Assembly: GCA_013696185.1 (NCBI GenBank)
Contig: JACCZA010000023.1
Coordinates: forward strand, 1-21,508
DNA length: 21,508 nt
Direction of reading: 5' to 3'
Source of the DNA: Actinomycetota bacterium
Lineage (GTDB): Bacteria; Actinomycetota; Thermoleophilia; Gaiellales; Gaiellaceae
Position 1 is the stretch's first letter, and every line of letters starts with the position of its first letter. Made by a program: the position numbers and the translations under genes. This document shows, one piece after another, positions 9,089 through 16,579 of the stretch. The notes below the pieces were generated by a model. The model did not search any database, was not told the DNA's origin, and saw nothing but the letters and a program-made list of their open reading frames with translations.

Positions 9089-10759
9089 TTAGTGGACGAC
9101 CGACGACGAGCGAAACGCTACCGGAACGGTCTGGAGCAGGAGCTTCAGATCTCCCCACAGCGACCAGTTCGTGACGTAGAGGTAGTCGAGCTTGATCATC
9201 TCCTCGAACGGGATGTCATGCCGTCCGAGCACCTGCCACAAGCCGGTCATCCCCGGCTTCAGGTTGAGTCGCTTGCGCGCCCACGCGGTGTTGACGTACT
9301 CGTCCTCGGCGAGGATCAGCGGTCGCGGCCCGACCAGACTCATCTCGCCCTTCAGGACGTTGATCAGCTGCGGCAGCTCGTCCAGGGAGTACTGGCGCAG
9401 CATGCGTCCGACGCGCGTGACCCGCGGGTCGTCCGGAATCTTGAACATCCTGGGGTCGCCCCCATCGAGCGCATGCTTGTTCAGGTGGGCGACCTCGGCC
9501 TTCCGCTCGTCGGCGTCCGCGGACATCGTCCGGAACTTGTAGATGCGGAAGGTCTGCTCGCCCGCACCCATCCGGACTTGCCGGAAGAAGACCGAGCCCG
9601 GCGAGGTGAGCTTGACAGCGAGCGCGAGGATCGCGAGGAGCGGCGTGAGCACCAGCAGCCCGGCGGCCGAGAGCGCCACGTCCATCGCCCGCTTCATCAG
9701 TCCTGAGGAGCGCGACAGGCGCAGGGGCGGCAGCCCCACGAGCGGCAGACCGCCCACGGTGTGCATGCCGACGTTCGGACCGACGATCTCGAACAGGCGC
9801 GGCACGATGTCGACCTGGACGTCCAGGTCCTTGAGCGAGCGCACGAGGTCGAGCGTGTCGTTGTGGGACTCGTTCGAGAACGCGATCACGACGCGCTCGA
9901 TGTCGAGGAGGCGAACGATCGCAGGCAGGCGCTCGGTCGAGCCGAGCAGCGTCAGGTGCCCGATGTCCTCGCGCCGCTCCTTCGGCGCCTCGTCCACGAA
10001 GCCGACGACGTTGATCCCGTACTCCGGATGCCGCAGGAACTTCCTCGCGACGAGCTGGCCGACCTCGCCCGCGCCCACGATCACCGTGTTCTGCAGGTAG
10101 TAGATGCTGCGCCTGCTCACCGACCGCGCGACGGCCCGCGAGCAGACCACGAGCCCGATGGCGAGGAGCCAGAAGAGGACGAGCTTGCCGATCTCGACGC
10201 GGGCGAGGCCGAACAGCTCGCCGGCCGCGTAGAAGACCCAGACGCCCACGGTGACGAGATGGAAGACGGGGACGACGTCGTCGAGTGTGGAGTGGTCCGT
10301 GCGCTCCTCGTCGTGCTCGTAGAGGCCGTAGAGCTTGGCGACGGCCACCCACCCGGGCAGGCTGAGGCAGAACAGGAAGATCTGCAGGCCGGGGTCCGCG
10401 ATCATGCCGCCCGTGCCGCCGAAGACGATCTGCGCGAGCAGGAAGGCGATCGAGAGGCCGGCGAGGTCCGACACCATGAGCGCGCGGCGAACGAGCCAGC
10501 CACGGCCGCGGTCCCGGCCACTGCGGCGGCGGCGCTCGAGAATCTCGAGCGTGCGTGCGTCTACCGCGGGAGTCAGCTCGTCGGGCCTCGCAGGGGTCGG
10601 AGAGCGCCTGGCGCGCTCGGCCGCCGCGGCCCGCTCTGCACCGGCTACCTCGCGCCGGCCCCCCACGAGCGGAAGCTCGACGTGCGTGCGCTGCCTCATG
10701 CCCATGGAGGACACCAGCCCTCCGGCGCGCCGGCCACCTGGGCGTATGCGCCGCGACAT
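9089..10759 (-). CDS. Polyprenyl-phosphate sugar-1-phosphate transferase (WbaP/CpsE-like)
   Basis: This membrane enzyme starts glycan assembly by moving a sugar-1-phosphate from a nucleotide sugar to undecaprenyl phosphate. With the ATG at 10759 it has 556 residues: a basic N-terminus, about four membrane segments (near 93-112, 124-142, 163-180, 190-208), a Rossmann-like CoA-binding domain starting at TVIVGAGEVG (225-234), a membrane re-entrant helix (about 358-384) and the catalytic domain. That domain shows FRIYKFRTM (404-412), the Asp-Glu dyad in YSLDELPQL (460-461), EMSLVGPRP (472-480) and KPGMTGLWQV (501-510). The start is uncertain: AAGGAG lies too close to this ATG, and ATGs at 10705 and 10699 are alternatives. 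The TTG at 10813 is in the preceding terminator's T-rich tail and is rejected. Confidence 0.93.
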   Translation of the reverse strand: MSRRIRPGGRRAGGLVSSMGMRQRTHVELPLVGGRREVAGAERAAAAERARRSPTPARPDELTPAVDARTLEILERRRRSGRDRGRGWLVRRALMVSDLAGLSIAFLLAQIVFGGTGGMIADPGLQIFLFCLSLPGWVAVAKLYGLYEHDEERTDHSTLDDVVPVFHLVTVGVWVFYAAGELFGLARVEIGKLVLFWLLAIGLVVCSRAVARSVSRRSIYYLQNTVIVGAGEVGQLVARKFLRHPEYGINVVGFVDEAPKERREDIGHLTLLGSTERLPAIVRLLDIERVVIAFSNESHNDTLDLVRSLKDLDVQVDIVPRLFEIVGPNVGMHTVGGLPLVGLPPLRLSRSSGLMKRAMDVALSAAGLLVLTPLLAILALAVKLTSPGSVFFRQVRMGAGEQTFRIYKFRTMSADADERKAEVAHLNKHALDGGDPRMFKIPDDPRVTRVGRMLRQYSLDELPQLINVLKGEMSLVGPRPLILAEDEYVNTAWARKRLNLKPGMTGLWQVLGRHDIPFEEMIKLDYLYVTNWSLWGDLKLLLQTVPVAFRSSSVVH

Positions 10760-10813
10760 GACTCCTTGGTCGTCAGGCTGGTCCCCCCCTTGATCCCTCG
10801 TTCCGACAAACAA

Positions 10814-10856
10814 GCCGAGACGGACGCGCGCACCCCCATGCGCGCATCCGCTCGGC
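10814..10856 (-). terminator. Intrinsic terminator of the LPXTG-protein gene
   Basis: Arms 10814-10832 and 10839-10856 pair almost completely (17 pairs, one bulged A, one C/A mismatch) with a six-base loop. On the minus strand the stem is followed at once by TTGTTTGT. It starts 14 bases after the LPXTG gene stop, so that gene is likely monocistronic and the phosphoglycosyl transferase needs its own promoter or read-through. Confidence 0.8.
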
Positions 10857-10870
10857 CTCTCGCTACTGCC

Positions 10871-11302
10871 CTACCGCTGCTGGTCGCGCGCCACGCGGCG
10901 GAGTCCGCCGCCGATCAGCAGCAAGCCGAACCCACCTGCCGCCATCAGCCCGAGATCGACGCCCGTGAAGGGCAGCGTTCCCTGCTGGCGAGCGCCTCCC
11001 AGCGGCTGCTGCCGCGGAGTCTGGCGCGGAGTCTGTCGCTGAGTGCGGATCACGCGGGCGACGGCGGGCTTCATACGTGCCCGTGTCGCCGGCGTCCCGT
11101 AGCCCTGGAACGTCGGGTTCCGGAGCGCAGCGCGCAGATCCGCCGTGGAGTACTTCCCGTCCAGCCGACCGTTGTCCTGTAGGTCTCGCTCGATCTGACG
11201 CGGCGTCGCGGCGAGTGCGCCAGGGACGGCCACCAGTGCGATCGCAGCCCCCGCCAGGAACACCTTCAGCCTCGAGCCACCATTCTTTTTCGTCCCCTGC
11301 AC
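10871..11302 (-). CDS. Small secreted LPXTG cell-wall-anchored protein
   Basis: This 143-residue protein has a lysine-rich N-terminus, a hydrophobic segment (about 13-28) and an ALA-AT signal peptidase site near 31. At the other end LPFTG (110-114) is followed by a hydrophobic stretch (116-132) and a basic tail (RRVARDQQR), the complete sortase sorting signal. The mature part (about 80 residues) contains RQIERDLQDNGRLDGKYST and a short Gln-Thr-Pro-Arg repeat, and I do not recognise a domain. The GTG at 11302 is preceded by GGGGGAG at a good distance and directly gives the signal peptide; an overlapping frame starting at 11315 lacks these features. No sortase gene is in the window. It may be a surface partner of the glycan made here, but that is speculation. 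Confidence 0.88.
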   Translation of the reverse strand: MQGTKKNGGSRLKVFLAGAAIALVAVPGALAATPRQIERDLQDNGRLDGKYSTADLRAALRNPTFQGYGTPATRARMKPAVARVIRTQRQTPRQTPRQQPLGGARQQGTLPFTGVDLGLMAAGGFGLLLIGGGLRRVARDQQR

Positions 11303-11487
11303 GTTTCTCCCCCAATCTCTCCCCTGCCTGATGCCCTCATCTTGCTGTAGAGATGAGGTTGGCGCAAGTCCTTACAGCCATCTGACTAGCCTCTTTACCG
11401 AAAGTTAGGAACTCACCGATCGCCACGGTCTCGCTGAGGCTCGCTCCGACCGCGATCGTCGTCCTGGCGGCCTGCCACCTCGCCTGG
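11303..11487. other. Divergent intergenic region between LPXTG gene and glycan operon
   Basis: This gap carries the strong ribosome site of the LPXTG gene, an 8-bp inverted repeat (11335-11342/11351-11358), and the likely promoters of both directions, though no -10/-35 pair stands out. It is less GC-rich than the genes. In the plus direction the sequence from about 11419 is open and reads as hydrophobic protein in frame with the downstream gene, so the 3' part may really be coding. Confidence 0.5.
11335..11358. repeat. 8-bp inverted repeat, possible operator
   Basis: CCTCATCT (11335-11342) and AGATGAGG (11351-11358) are perfect complements separated by eight bases. Lying between two divergent genes, the dyad could be a repressor or activator site, or a hairpin in the LPXTG mRNA leader. 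There is no direct evidence for either. Confidence 0.4.
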
Positions 11488-13317
11488 TTGGGCGGCAGCG
11501 TCGTCGCGGCCGACTGGCTCGGTCACGCCCTTCTCGTCGGCCTGCTCCTTGCCGCCGTACTCCTCTCGGGCGGCGCTGCCCGACCCGGCCGGCTCGCTCT
11601 CGGCGGCGTCGCAGGCCTCCTTGCGCTGGCCGCGTGGACCGCCGTCTCGCTGCGCTGGTCCCCGAGTCCCTCGCTCGCACGAGACGAGGCCCTCCTCGTC
11701 CTCCTGTACGCAGTGGCCTTCCTCGTCCCCGCCACGACGCTCAGGTCCGAGACCGAGCGGCTGGCGGCGATCCTCACGGTCGCCGGGGCGGTCAGCGCGG
11801 TCACCGTCGCGACAGCCGTCAAGCTCGCGCTCACGGACGACGCCTCGCAGCTGTACGAGGTCGGCCGCCTGTTCGCGCCGATCGGGTACTGGAACGCGCA
11901 GGCGGCGCTCTGCCTCGTCCCGTTCTGGCCGCTCCTCACGCTCGCTGCGCTGCGGACGGTTCCCCTCGTGCTGCGGTCGCTCTCCTTCGCGGGTGCCGTG
12001 GCGGCCCTGGCCGGGCTCCTGCTCACGCAGAGCAGAGGCGGCGTCGTGGCGCTCGGCGTCTCGGCGCTCGTGGTCTTCGCAGTCTCCCCGGCCCGCCTGC
12101 GGCTCGCTGTGCCGGCCCTCTTCGCCGCCGGCTTCACGGCAGTCCTCGCCGCGCCGCTGACTGCGCCTTTTCGAGCGGGGGAGGAGGGACTGACCGAGAG
12201 CGTGAGGACCGCCGGTCTGCGCACGCTCGTCGCCCTCGCCGTCGCGCTCCTCGTCGGTCTGCTCTACGCGCTGGGCGACCGCCGCGCCGAGCTCTCCGCC
12301 CGTGCGCTTCGGCTCGTGCGGGTCCTCGCCGCCCTTGCCCTGGCGGTCGGCGTACTCGCGGGCGTCGCCGTCGCCGCCTCGGCGGTCGACCATCCGGGCC
12401 GCTTGGTGCAGGAGAAGTGGCAGACGTTCAAGACACCGCCGGTCAAGACCGGGAAGAGCACGAATCTCGCCTACCTCGGATCGACGCGCTACGACCTCTG
12501 GCGCGTCGCCCTCGGCGAGTTTCGCGAGCACCCGCTCGCCGGCGCCGGGGCGCGCGGGTTCGGCGCCGCCTACCTCGAGCACGGGAGGACGGGCGAGACG
12601 CCGCAGCGGGCGCACTCGCTCCTCTTCGACACGCTCGGGGAGACAGGCCTCGTCGGCTTGGTGCTCCTCGCGGGCAGCCTCGGGCTTCTCCTCGCCGCGC
12701 TCTGGCGCGAGGCGCGCCGGAGCCTCGTGGCCGCAGGCCTCCTCGCCGCGGGCGTCTCGTGGCTCGTCCACTCCTCCCTCGACTGGATCTGGACCTTCCC
12801 GGCGGTCGGGCTGCCCGCGCTCTGCCTGCTCGGCATCGGCGTCTCGTCCCGCCGGCGGGAGCACAGGCCGTCCGCGCACGGGGCCGCGAGCGGCCGCCTC
12901 GCCACCCTGCGCCGCCACGCTCCGCTCGCGCTCGGGGTCGTCGTCGCGGCCGTCACCGTCCTCGCCTTCGCCCCGCCGTGGCTCTCCGCGCGCTTCACCA
13001 CGCGAGCCCTCGAGGGCTCGCCGAGCGCCTCGCGCGACCTCCGCTGGGCACGTCGCCTCGACCCCCTGTCGACGGAGCCGCTCCTCGCCGAGTCCTCCCT
13101 CGCCGACTCCCCGCCAGGGACGATTGCTCCGCTCGAGCGGGCGGTCCGGCAGGAGCCACGCTCCTTCGCCCTGCGCTACCTGCTCGCGCTCGAGCAGCTC
13201 CGGGCGAACCGCCGCCGCGCCGCCCGCATCAATCTCCTCGCCGCGCGCCGTCTGTACCCTCGTGAGCAGGAGACAGCGCAAGCCCTGCGAAGAACCCTGC
13301 CAGTCCCCAAGCGCTAG
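11488..13317 (+). CDS. O-antigen ligase/polymerase family membrane protein (Wzy_C/WaaL-like)
   Basis: This is a multi-spanning membrane protein (609 residues from the TTG at 11488) with roughly ten or more hydrophobic segments. It has hallmark motifs: GYWNAQA (133-139), QSRGG (181-185), the outer-loop region REHPLAGAGARGFG (346-359) and RAHSLLFDTLGETGLVGL (374-391), typical of Wzy_C-domain proteins that polymerise or transfer lipid-linked glycans outside the membrane. A C-terminal soluble region after about 515 looks helical and TPR-like. The start is doubtful: the frame is open back to 11386 and codes an apparent first membrane helix, and an AGGA at 11407-11410 sits eight bases before an ATC at 11419, but no ATG/GTG/TTG lies there. 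It heads the plus-strand glycan operon. Polymerase versus ligase cannot be decided from sequence. Confidence 0.88.
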   Translation: MGGSVVAADWLGHALLVGLLLAAVLLSGGAARPGRLALGGVAGLLALAAWTAVSLRWSPSPSLARDEALLVLLYAVAFLVPATTLRSETERLAAILTVAGAVSAVTVATAVKLALTDDASQLYEVGRLFAPIGYWNAQAALCLVPFWPLLTLAALRTVPLVLRSLSFAGAVAALAGLLLTQSRGGVVALGVSALVVFAVSPARLRLAVPALFAAGFTAVLAAPLTAPFRAGEEGLTESVRTAGLRTLVALAVALLVGLLYALGDRRAELSARALRLVRVLAALALAVGVLAGVAVAASAVDHPGRLVQEKWQTFKTPPVKTGKSTNLAYLGSTRYDLWRVALGEFREHPLAGAGARGFGAAYLEHGRTGETPQRAHSLLFDTLGETGLVGLVLLAGSLGLLLAALWREARRSLVAAGLLAAGVSWLVHSSLDWIWTFPAVGLPALCLLGIGVSSRRREHRPSAHGAASGRLATLRRHAPLALGVVVAAVTVLAFAPPWLSARFTTRALEGSPSASRDLRWARRLDPLSTEPLLAESSLADSPPGTIAPLERAVRQEPRSFALRYLLALEQLRANRRRAARINLLAARRLYPREQETAQALRRTLPVPKR

Positions 13318-13388
13318 AGAGCCGGAAATGCGCGGCCACCCGCGTCCACATCCCTCTCCTCAAGAGACGAGCCCCGCCACTCCCCTAG

Positions 13389-13436
13389 CCGCCCGCGCGT
13401 CCTGGGCGGGCAAGGCTCCCCGAGGCCCTTGCGGGG
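13389..13436 (+). repeat. Two small GC hairpins between the ligase and GNAT genes
   Basis: CCGCCC (13389-13394) pairs with GGGCGG (13404-13409), and CCCCG (13418-13422) pairs with CGGGG (13432-13436). They fall in the 156-base gap after the O-antigen ligase gene. Neither has a T-tract; they may attenuate or stabilise the transcript. The gap holds no other feature I can support. Confidence 0.3.
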
Positions 13437-13473
13437 CGTCCGCTTCTCCGCGAGAGTTGGCCGAGAACCGCCC

Positions 13474-14604
13474 TTGACGAGCATCGCCCACCACTCGAGG
13501 ACCACCGCGACACCCGCCGCCTGCGAGCTCGAGACGTTCGACGAGCTCGAGTCGCTGCAGTCCGAGTGGACACCGCTCGCCGAGCAGAGCGGCAACGTCT
13601 TCGCGACCTGGGAGTGGATGTCCGTATGGCACCGGCACTTCGCCCACGACCGGCCGCTGCTCGTGGCCGCCTGTCGCACCGACGGGCAGCTGCGCGCCGT
13701 CGTCGCGCTCTACCTGTTCAGCGAGCGGCCGCTGCGAATCGCCCGATTGGTCGGTCACGGAGCCGCCGACGAGCTCGGCGCGATCGCCGCACCGGCGGAC
13801 GCGGCTTTCGGGGCGTGGGCACTCGACCGGGCGCTCGCAGAGGCGCCCTGGCGCTGGCAGGTCTTCCTCGCGGAGGACGTCCCGGCAGGGTCGGCGCTGG
13901 CCGGATCCCTCTCGGCGGGGACGCTCATCGCCGGGACGGTCAACCCCGTGCTCCGAGCGCCCGCCGGCGGCTGGGAGGCATACCTCGCCTCGCGCAGCGC
14001 GAACTTCCGCCAGCAGGTGAGGCGGCGCGAGCGCAACCTCGCCCGCGCCCATCGCGTGGACTATCGACTCTGCGACGATCCCGACCGCCTCGAAGCCGAC
14101 CTCGACGCGCTCTTCGCACTGCACGCGGCCCGCTGGGGCGACGACTCGGTCTTCGGGGGCCTCGCAGCCTTCCATCGCGAGTTCGCCGCAGTCGCGCTCG
14201 CGCGGGGCTGGCTCCGCCTCTGGTTGCTCGAGCTCGACGGACGTGCAGCAGCCGCCTGGTACGGCTTCCGCTTCGCCGGCGTCGAGTCGTACTACCAGGC
14301 GGGCTGGGATCCCGCCTTCCAGGAGTCCTCGGTCGGCTTCGTCCTGCTCGGCCACTCGATCCGGGAGGCACTCGAGGACGGCATGACGGAATATCGGTTC
14401 CTGCGAGGCGACGAGGCCTACAAGTCGCGTTTCGCAGACGAGGACCGGCGGCTCGAGACGATCGCGCTGTCGAGGACGCTCGTCGGTCGAGCCGCGATCG
14501 CCGCCGAGGCCGCGACGCGCCGCCGCCCGGGGATGCGCCGCGCCGCCGCCGCAGCACGCTCCCGCCTGACCTCGATCAGCGGCCGGCTGGAGGCGAGGAG
14601 GTGA
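13474..14604 (+). CDS. GNAT-family acyltransferase (BioF2/CelD-like)
   Basis: This cytoplasmic protein of 376 residues has the double-GNAT look of the BioF2/CelD (Acetyltransf_6) group found in cellulose and exopolysaccharide loci. It has an N-terminal half with NVFATWEWMSVWHRHF (41-56), then NFRQQVRRRERNLARA, ALFALHAARWG, and a C-terminal GNAT core including AAAWYGFRF and YYQAGWDPAFQ, ending in EYRFLRGDEAYKSRFA. Such enzymes probably acylate or aminoacylate a sugar amino group, by analogy with FemAB-like folds. The TTG at 13474 is used; the TTG at 13429 is an in-frame alternative but lies in the loop of a small hairpin. Its stop overlaps the methyltransferase GTG by four bases. The substrate is unknown. 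Confidence 0.85.
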   Translation: MTSIAHHSRTTATPAACELETFDELESLQSEWTPLAEQSGNVFATWEWMSVWHRHFAHDRPLLVAACRTDGQLRAVVALYLFSERPLRIARLVGHGAADELGAIAAPADAAFGAWALDRALAEAPWRWQVFLAEDVPAGSALAGSLSAGTLIAGTVNPVLRAPAGGWEAYLASRSANFRQQVRRRERNLARAHRVDYRLCDDPDRLEADLDALFALHAARWGDDSVFGGLAAFHREFAAVALARGWLRLWLLELDGRAAAAWYGFRFAGVESYYQAGWDPAFQESSVGFVLLGHSIREALEDGMTEYRFLRGDEAYKSRFADEDRRLETIALSRTLVGRAAIAAEAATRRRPGMRRAAAAARSRLTSISGRLEARR

Positions 14605-15410
14605 GCCCTCCCTCGCCGAGCGCGGAGCGCAACCGGGCGCTCTACGGCCGGGTCGCCGAGTCGTACATCGGCTGGGAGCTCTCTCCCCCCGAGCAGGTCT
14701 TCCTCCGCCTGCTGCGCGGCCGCTGGCACGAGATCCGCATGCTGGACATCGGCGTCGGCACGGGGCGCACGTCGTACACCTTCTCGGCCATCGCGAGGGA
14801 GTACGTGGGGATCGACTATGCGCCGGAGATGATCGAGCTGAGCAGGCAGCAGATCGGCGAGACCGACGCGGTTCGCTTCCTCGTCTGCGACGCGCGAGAC
14901 ATGGCGATCTTCGACGACGGGGCGTTCGACGTCGTCCTCTTCAGCTTCAACGGCATCGACTCGGTCGACGAGCGCGACCGCGGCCTCATCCTGCACGAGG
15001 TGAAGCGCCTGCTGGCGCCGGAGGGCCTCTTCTACTTCTCGTCGCACTCGCTGAGCGCGCTGCCGTTCGCGTACGGCATCCCGCCGCTCACCCTGCGCGA
15101 TCCTGTGCGGAGCGCCTACCGCTTGCTGAAGGCGGTGCGGCAGAACGCGCTCCGGCTGCGGCTCAACCGCACGCTCGAGCTCGAGCCGCTGCGCGAGCGG
15201 GGCCGCGGTCTGGTTCGCGACGAGGCCCACGGCGGGCAGCTCCTGCAGTTCTACGCCACGCCCGGCTACCAGATGCGCGAGCTCGAGCAAACGGGCTTCC
15301 GCGTGAAGGGGGTCTACGACCTCGAGGGGCGCCCGGTCGAGTCGATCGAGCACGCCCGCGACCACTGGCTCCACTATCTCTGCGAGCGGGGCCCAGAACC
15401 CGGGGACTGA
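14601..15410 (+). CDS. Class I SAM-dependent methyltransferase
   Basis: The 269-residue protein has a Rossmann methyltransferase core: motif I MLDIGVGTGRTS (47-58), acidic loop GIDYAPEM (70-77), VCDARDM (95-101) and FDVVLFSFNGID (109-120), followed by the usual post-motif LHEVKRLLAPEGLFYFSSHS. The GTG at 14601 overlaps the GNAT stop (GTGA) and has a GGAGG seven bases upstream, so translation is probably coupled. The C-terminal half (about 150-269) would set substrate choice. In this operon it probably methylates a sugar hydroxyl or acyl group of the glycan, or an activated precursor; nothing in the sequence fixes which. It is followed by a 29-base gap before the ATP-grasp gene. Confidence 0.9.
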   Translation: MSPPSPSAERNRALYGRVAESYIGWELSPPEQVFLRLLRGRWHEIRMLDIGVGTGRTSYTFSAIAREYVGIDYAPEMIELSRQQIGETDAVRFLVCDARDMAIFDDGAFDVVLFSFNGIDSVDERDRGLILHEVKRLLAPEGLFYFSSHSLSALPFAYGIPPLTLRDPVRSAYRLLKAVRQNALRLRLNRTLELEPLRERGRGLVRDEAHGGQLLQFYATPGYQMRELEQTGFRVKGVYDLEGRPVESIEHARDHWLHYLCERGPEPGD

Positions 15411-15439
15411 AGGGCCCACGCTTCGGCCATGATGGGGGC

Positions 15440-16579
15440 GTGGACGCGCTCGTCACCGACGTCGACCTCCGGGAGGCCCTCGCCGGGCTGCGCGGCCTCG
15501 GACGAAGCGGTCTCGACCTCGTCGCGCTCGGCCCCCACTGGTCGGCGGCCGGGCTCTGGTCGCGCTATCCCACCGCCCGGGCGATGGGGCCGAACGCGCT
15601 GACGGCGCCGGCGGCCTTCGTCGCCACCGTCAGCCGGCTGGCGAGACAGCATGGGCCGCTCGTCGTCTACCCGGGACGCGAGGAAGCGATCACGACATTG
15701 CTCGAGGCCGCGTCGAAGCCGGACTTCCCGGCCGGCGCTCGGCTTCCCTACCCGGAAGCGGCCCCGGTCAGGACGATTCGCGACAAGCGCCGGCTGCCCG
15801 AGCTCGCGGCCGGCGCGGGGCTCAAGGCTGCCGAGACCGTGCTCGAGGGGACCGTCGAGAACCTCGCGTCGACCTCGCTGCCGCTGCCGTGTCTGATCAA
15901 GCCGGCGCACCCGGGCGGAGCGCTCAAGTCGGTGCAGCCGGTCGACTCCGCCTACGAGCTCGACGCGGTGCTGGCCAGCCTGCCGAGCTCGGAGCCGCTG
16001 CTCGTGCAGCGGCGGATCGAGGGTCCGCTCGTCGCGATCGCCCTCGTCGTCGGCCGCGAGGGGCAGGTGGTGGCGCGCTTCCAGCAGGAGGCGCTGCGGA
16101 CCTGGCCGCCCGGCGCGGGGCCGAGCAGCCTGGCCGTCAGCGTCGCGCCCGACGAGGCACTCGTCGCGCGCGTCGCCGCGATGCTGCGGGAGGCGGGCTA
16201 CTGGGGTCTCGCGGACCTTCAGTTCGTCGCTTCGACGGCAGGGCCGGCCCTGATCGACGTCAACCCCCGCTTCTACGGCTCGTTGCCTCTGGCGCTCGCC
16301 TGCGGTGTCAACCTTCCCGCCGCGTGGCATGCCGTAACCGTGGGCGCCCCCTTGCCGGAGCCGGTGAGCTACCCGGTCGGGCGGACCTATCGCTGGCTCG
16401 AGGCCGATCTCGTCGCCGCGCTTCGGGGTGCGCCGCGCCTGCTCCTCGGCTCGGGCTCGCGGCCGCGAGTCGGCGCCGTCTGGGCCGCCGAGGATCCGTT
16501 CGCGTCCGCCGTCCTGTCCGGAAGAGGGGTCGTCCAGCGCCTCGCACGGCGAATCGGCCGGGCCAGGGCGACGGCTTGA
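15440..16579 (+). CDS. ATP-grasp domain carboxylate-amine ligase-like protein
   Basis: ATP-grasp enzymes form an acyl phosphate and join it to an amine or thiol. The 379-residue protein has a pre-ATP-grasp region (about 1-110), then RTIRDKRRLPELAAGAGL (111-128), the ATP-binding strand LPCLIKPAHPGGALKSV (149-165), LLVQRRIEGPLVAI (187-200), and the Mg-binding signature LIDVNPRFYGSLPLALACGV (271-290), where Asn275 and Asp273 would bind metal. The GTG at 15440 is used; nearby ATGs at 15429 and 15432 are out of frame. A CATGAT six bases before the GTG might be a -10 of an internal leaderless promoter (weak). Its stop overlaps the deacetylase TTG by four bases. It may add an amino acid to a sugar, a role inferred from neighbours. 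Confidence 0.85.
   Translation: MDALVTDVDLREALAGLRGLGRSGLDLVALGPHWSAAGLWSRYPTARAMGPNALTAPAAFVATVSRLARQHGPLVVYPGREEAITTLLEAASKPDFPAGARLPYPEAAPVRTIRDKRRLPELAAGAGLKAAETVLEGTVENLASTSLPLPCLIKPAHPGGALKSVQPVDSAYELDAVLASLPSSEPLLVQRRIEGPLVAIALVVGREGQVVARFQQEALRTWPPGAGPSSLAVSVAPDEALVARVAAMLREAGYWGLADLQFVASTAGPALIDVNPRFYGSLPLALACGVNLPAAWHAVTVGAPLPEPVSYPVGRTYRWLEADLVAALRGAPRLLLGSGSRPRVGAVWAAEDPFASAVLSGRGVVQRLARRIGRARATA

Noticed and set aside
10970..11050. Short repeats (Gln-Thr-Pro-Arg codons) considered as a CRISPR or tandem-repeat array
   Set aside because: Only two or three short units within a coding region, with no spacers.
10863..11315. Alternative 150-codon frame overlapping the LPXTG gene, with an ATG at 11315
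   Set aside because: It lacks a signal peptide or sorting signal. The other frame has a secretion signal, LPFTG, hydrophobic segment and basic tail in the correct order plus a strong ribosome site.
11303..11410. A riboswitch in the leader of the LPXTG gene or the glycan operon
   Set aside because: I could fold one 8-bp hairpin but matched no conserved core of a known riboswitch (for example c-di-GMP or cobalamin types). A covariance-model search would be needed; without it the claim is unsupported.
11413..13281. A 622-codon minus-strand frame opposite the O-antigen ligase gene
   Set aside because: Strongly charged Glu/Arg-rich repeat-like translation, typical of the antisense of a Leu/Ala/Val-rich membrane protein.
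13429..13473. Upstream TTG (13429) as the GNAT start
   Set aside because: It lies in the loop of a small hairpin and would add 15 residues with no domain content. Kept only as an alternative to 13474.
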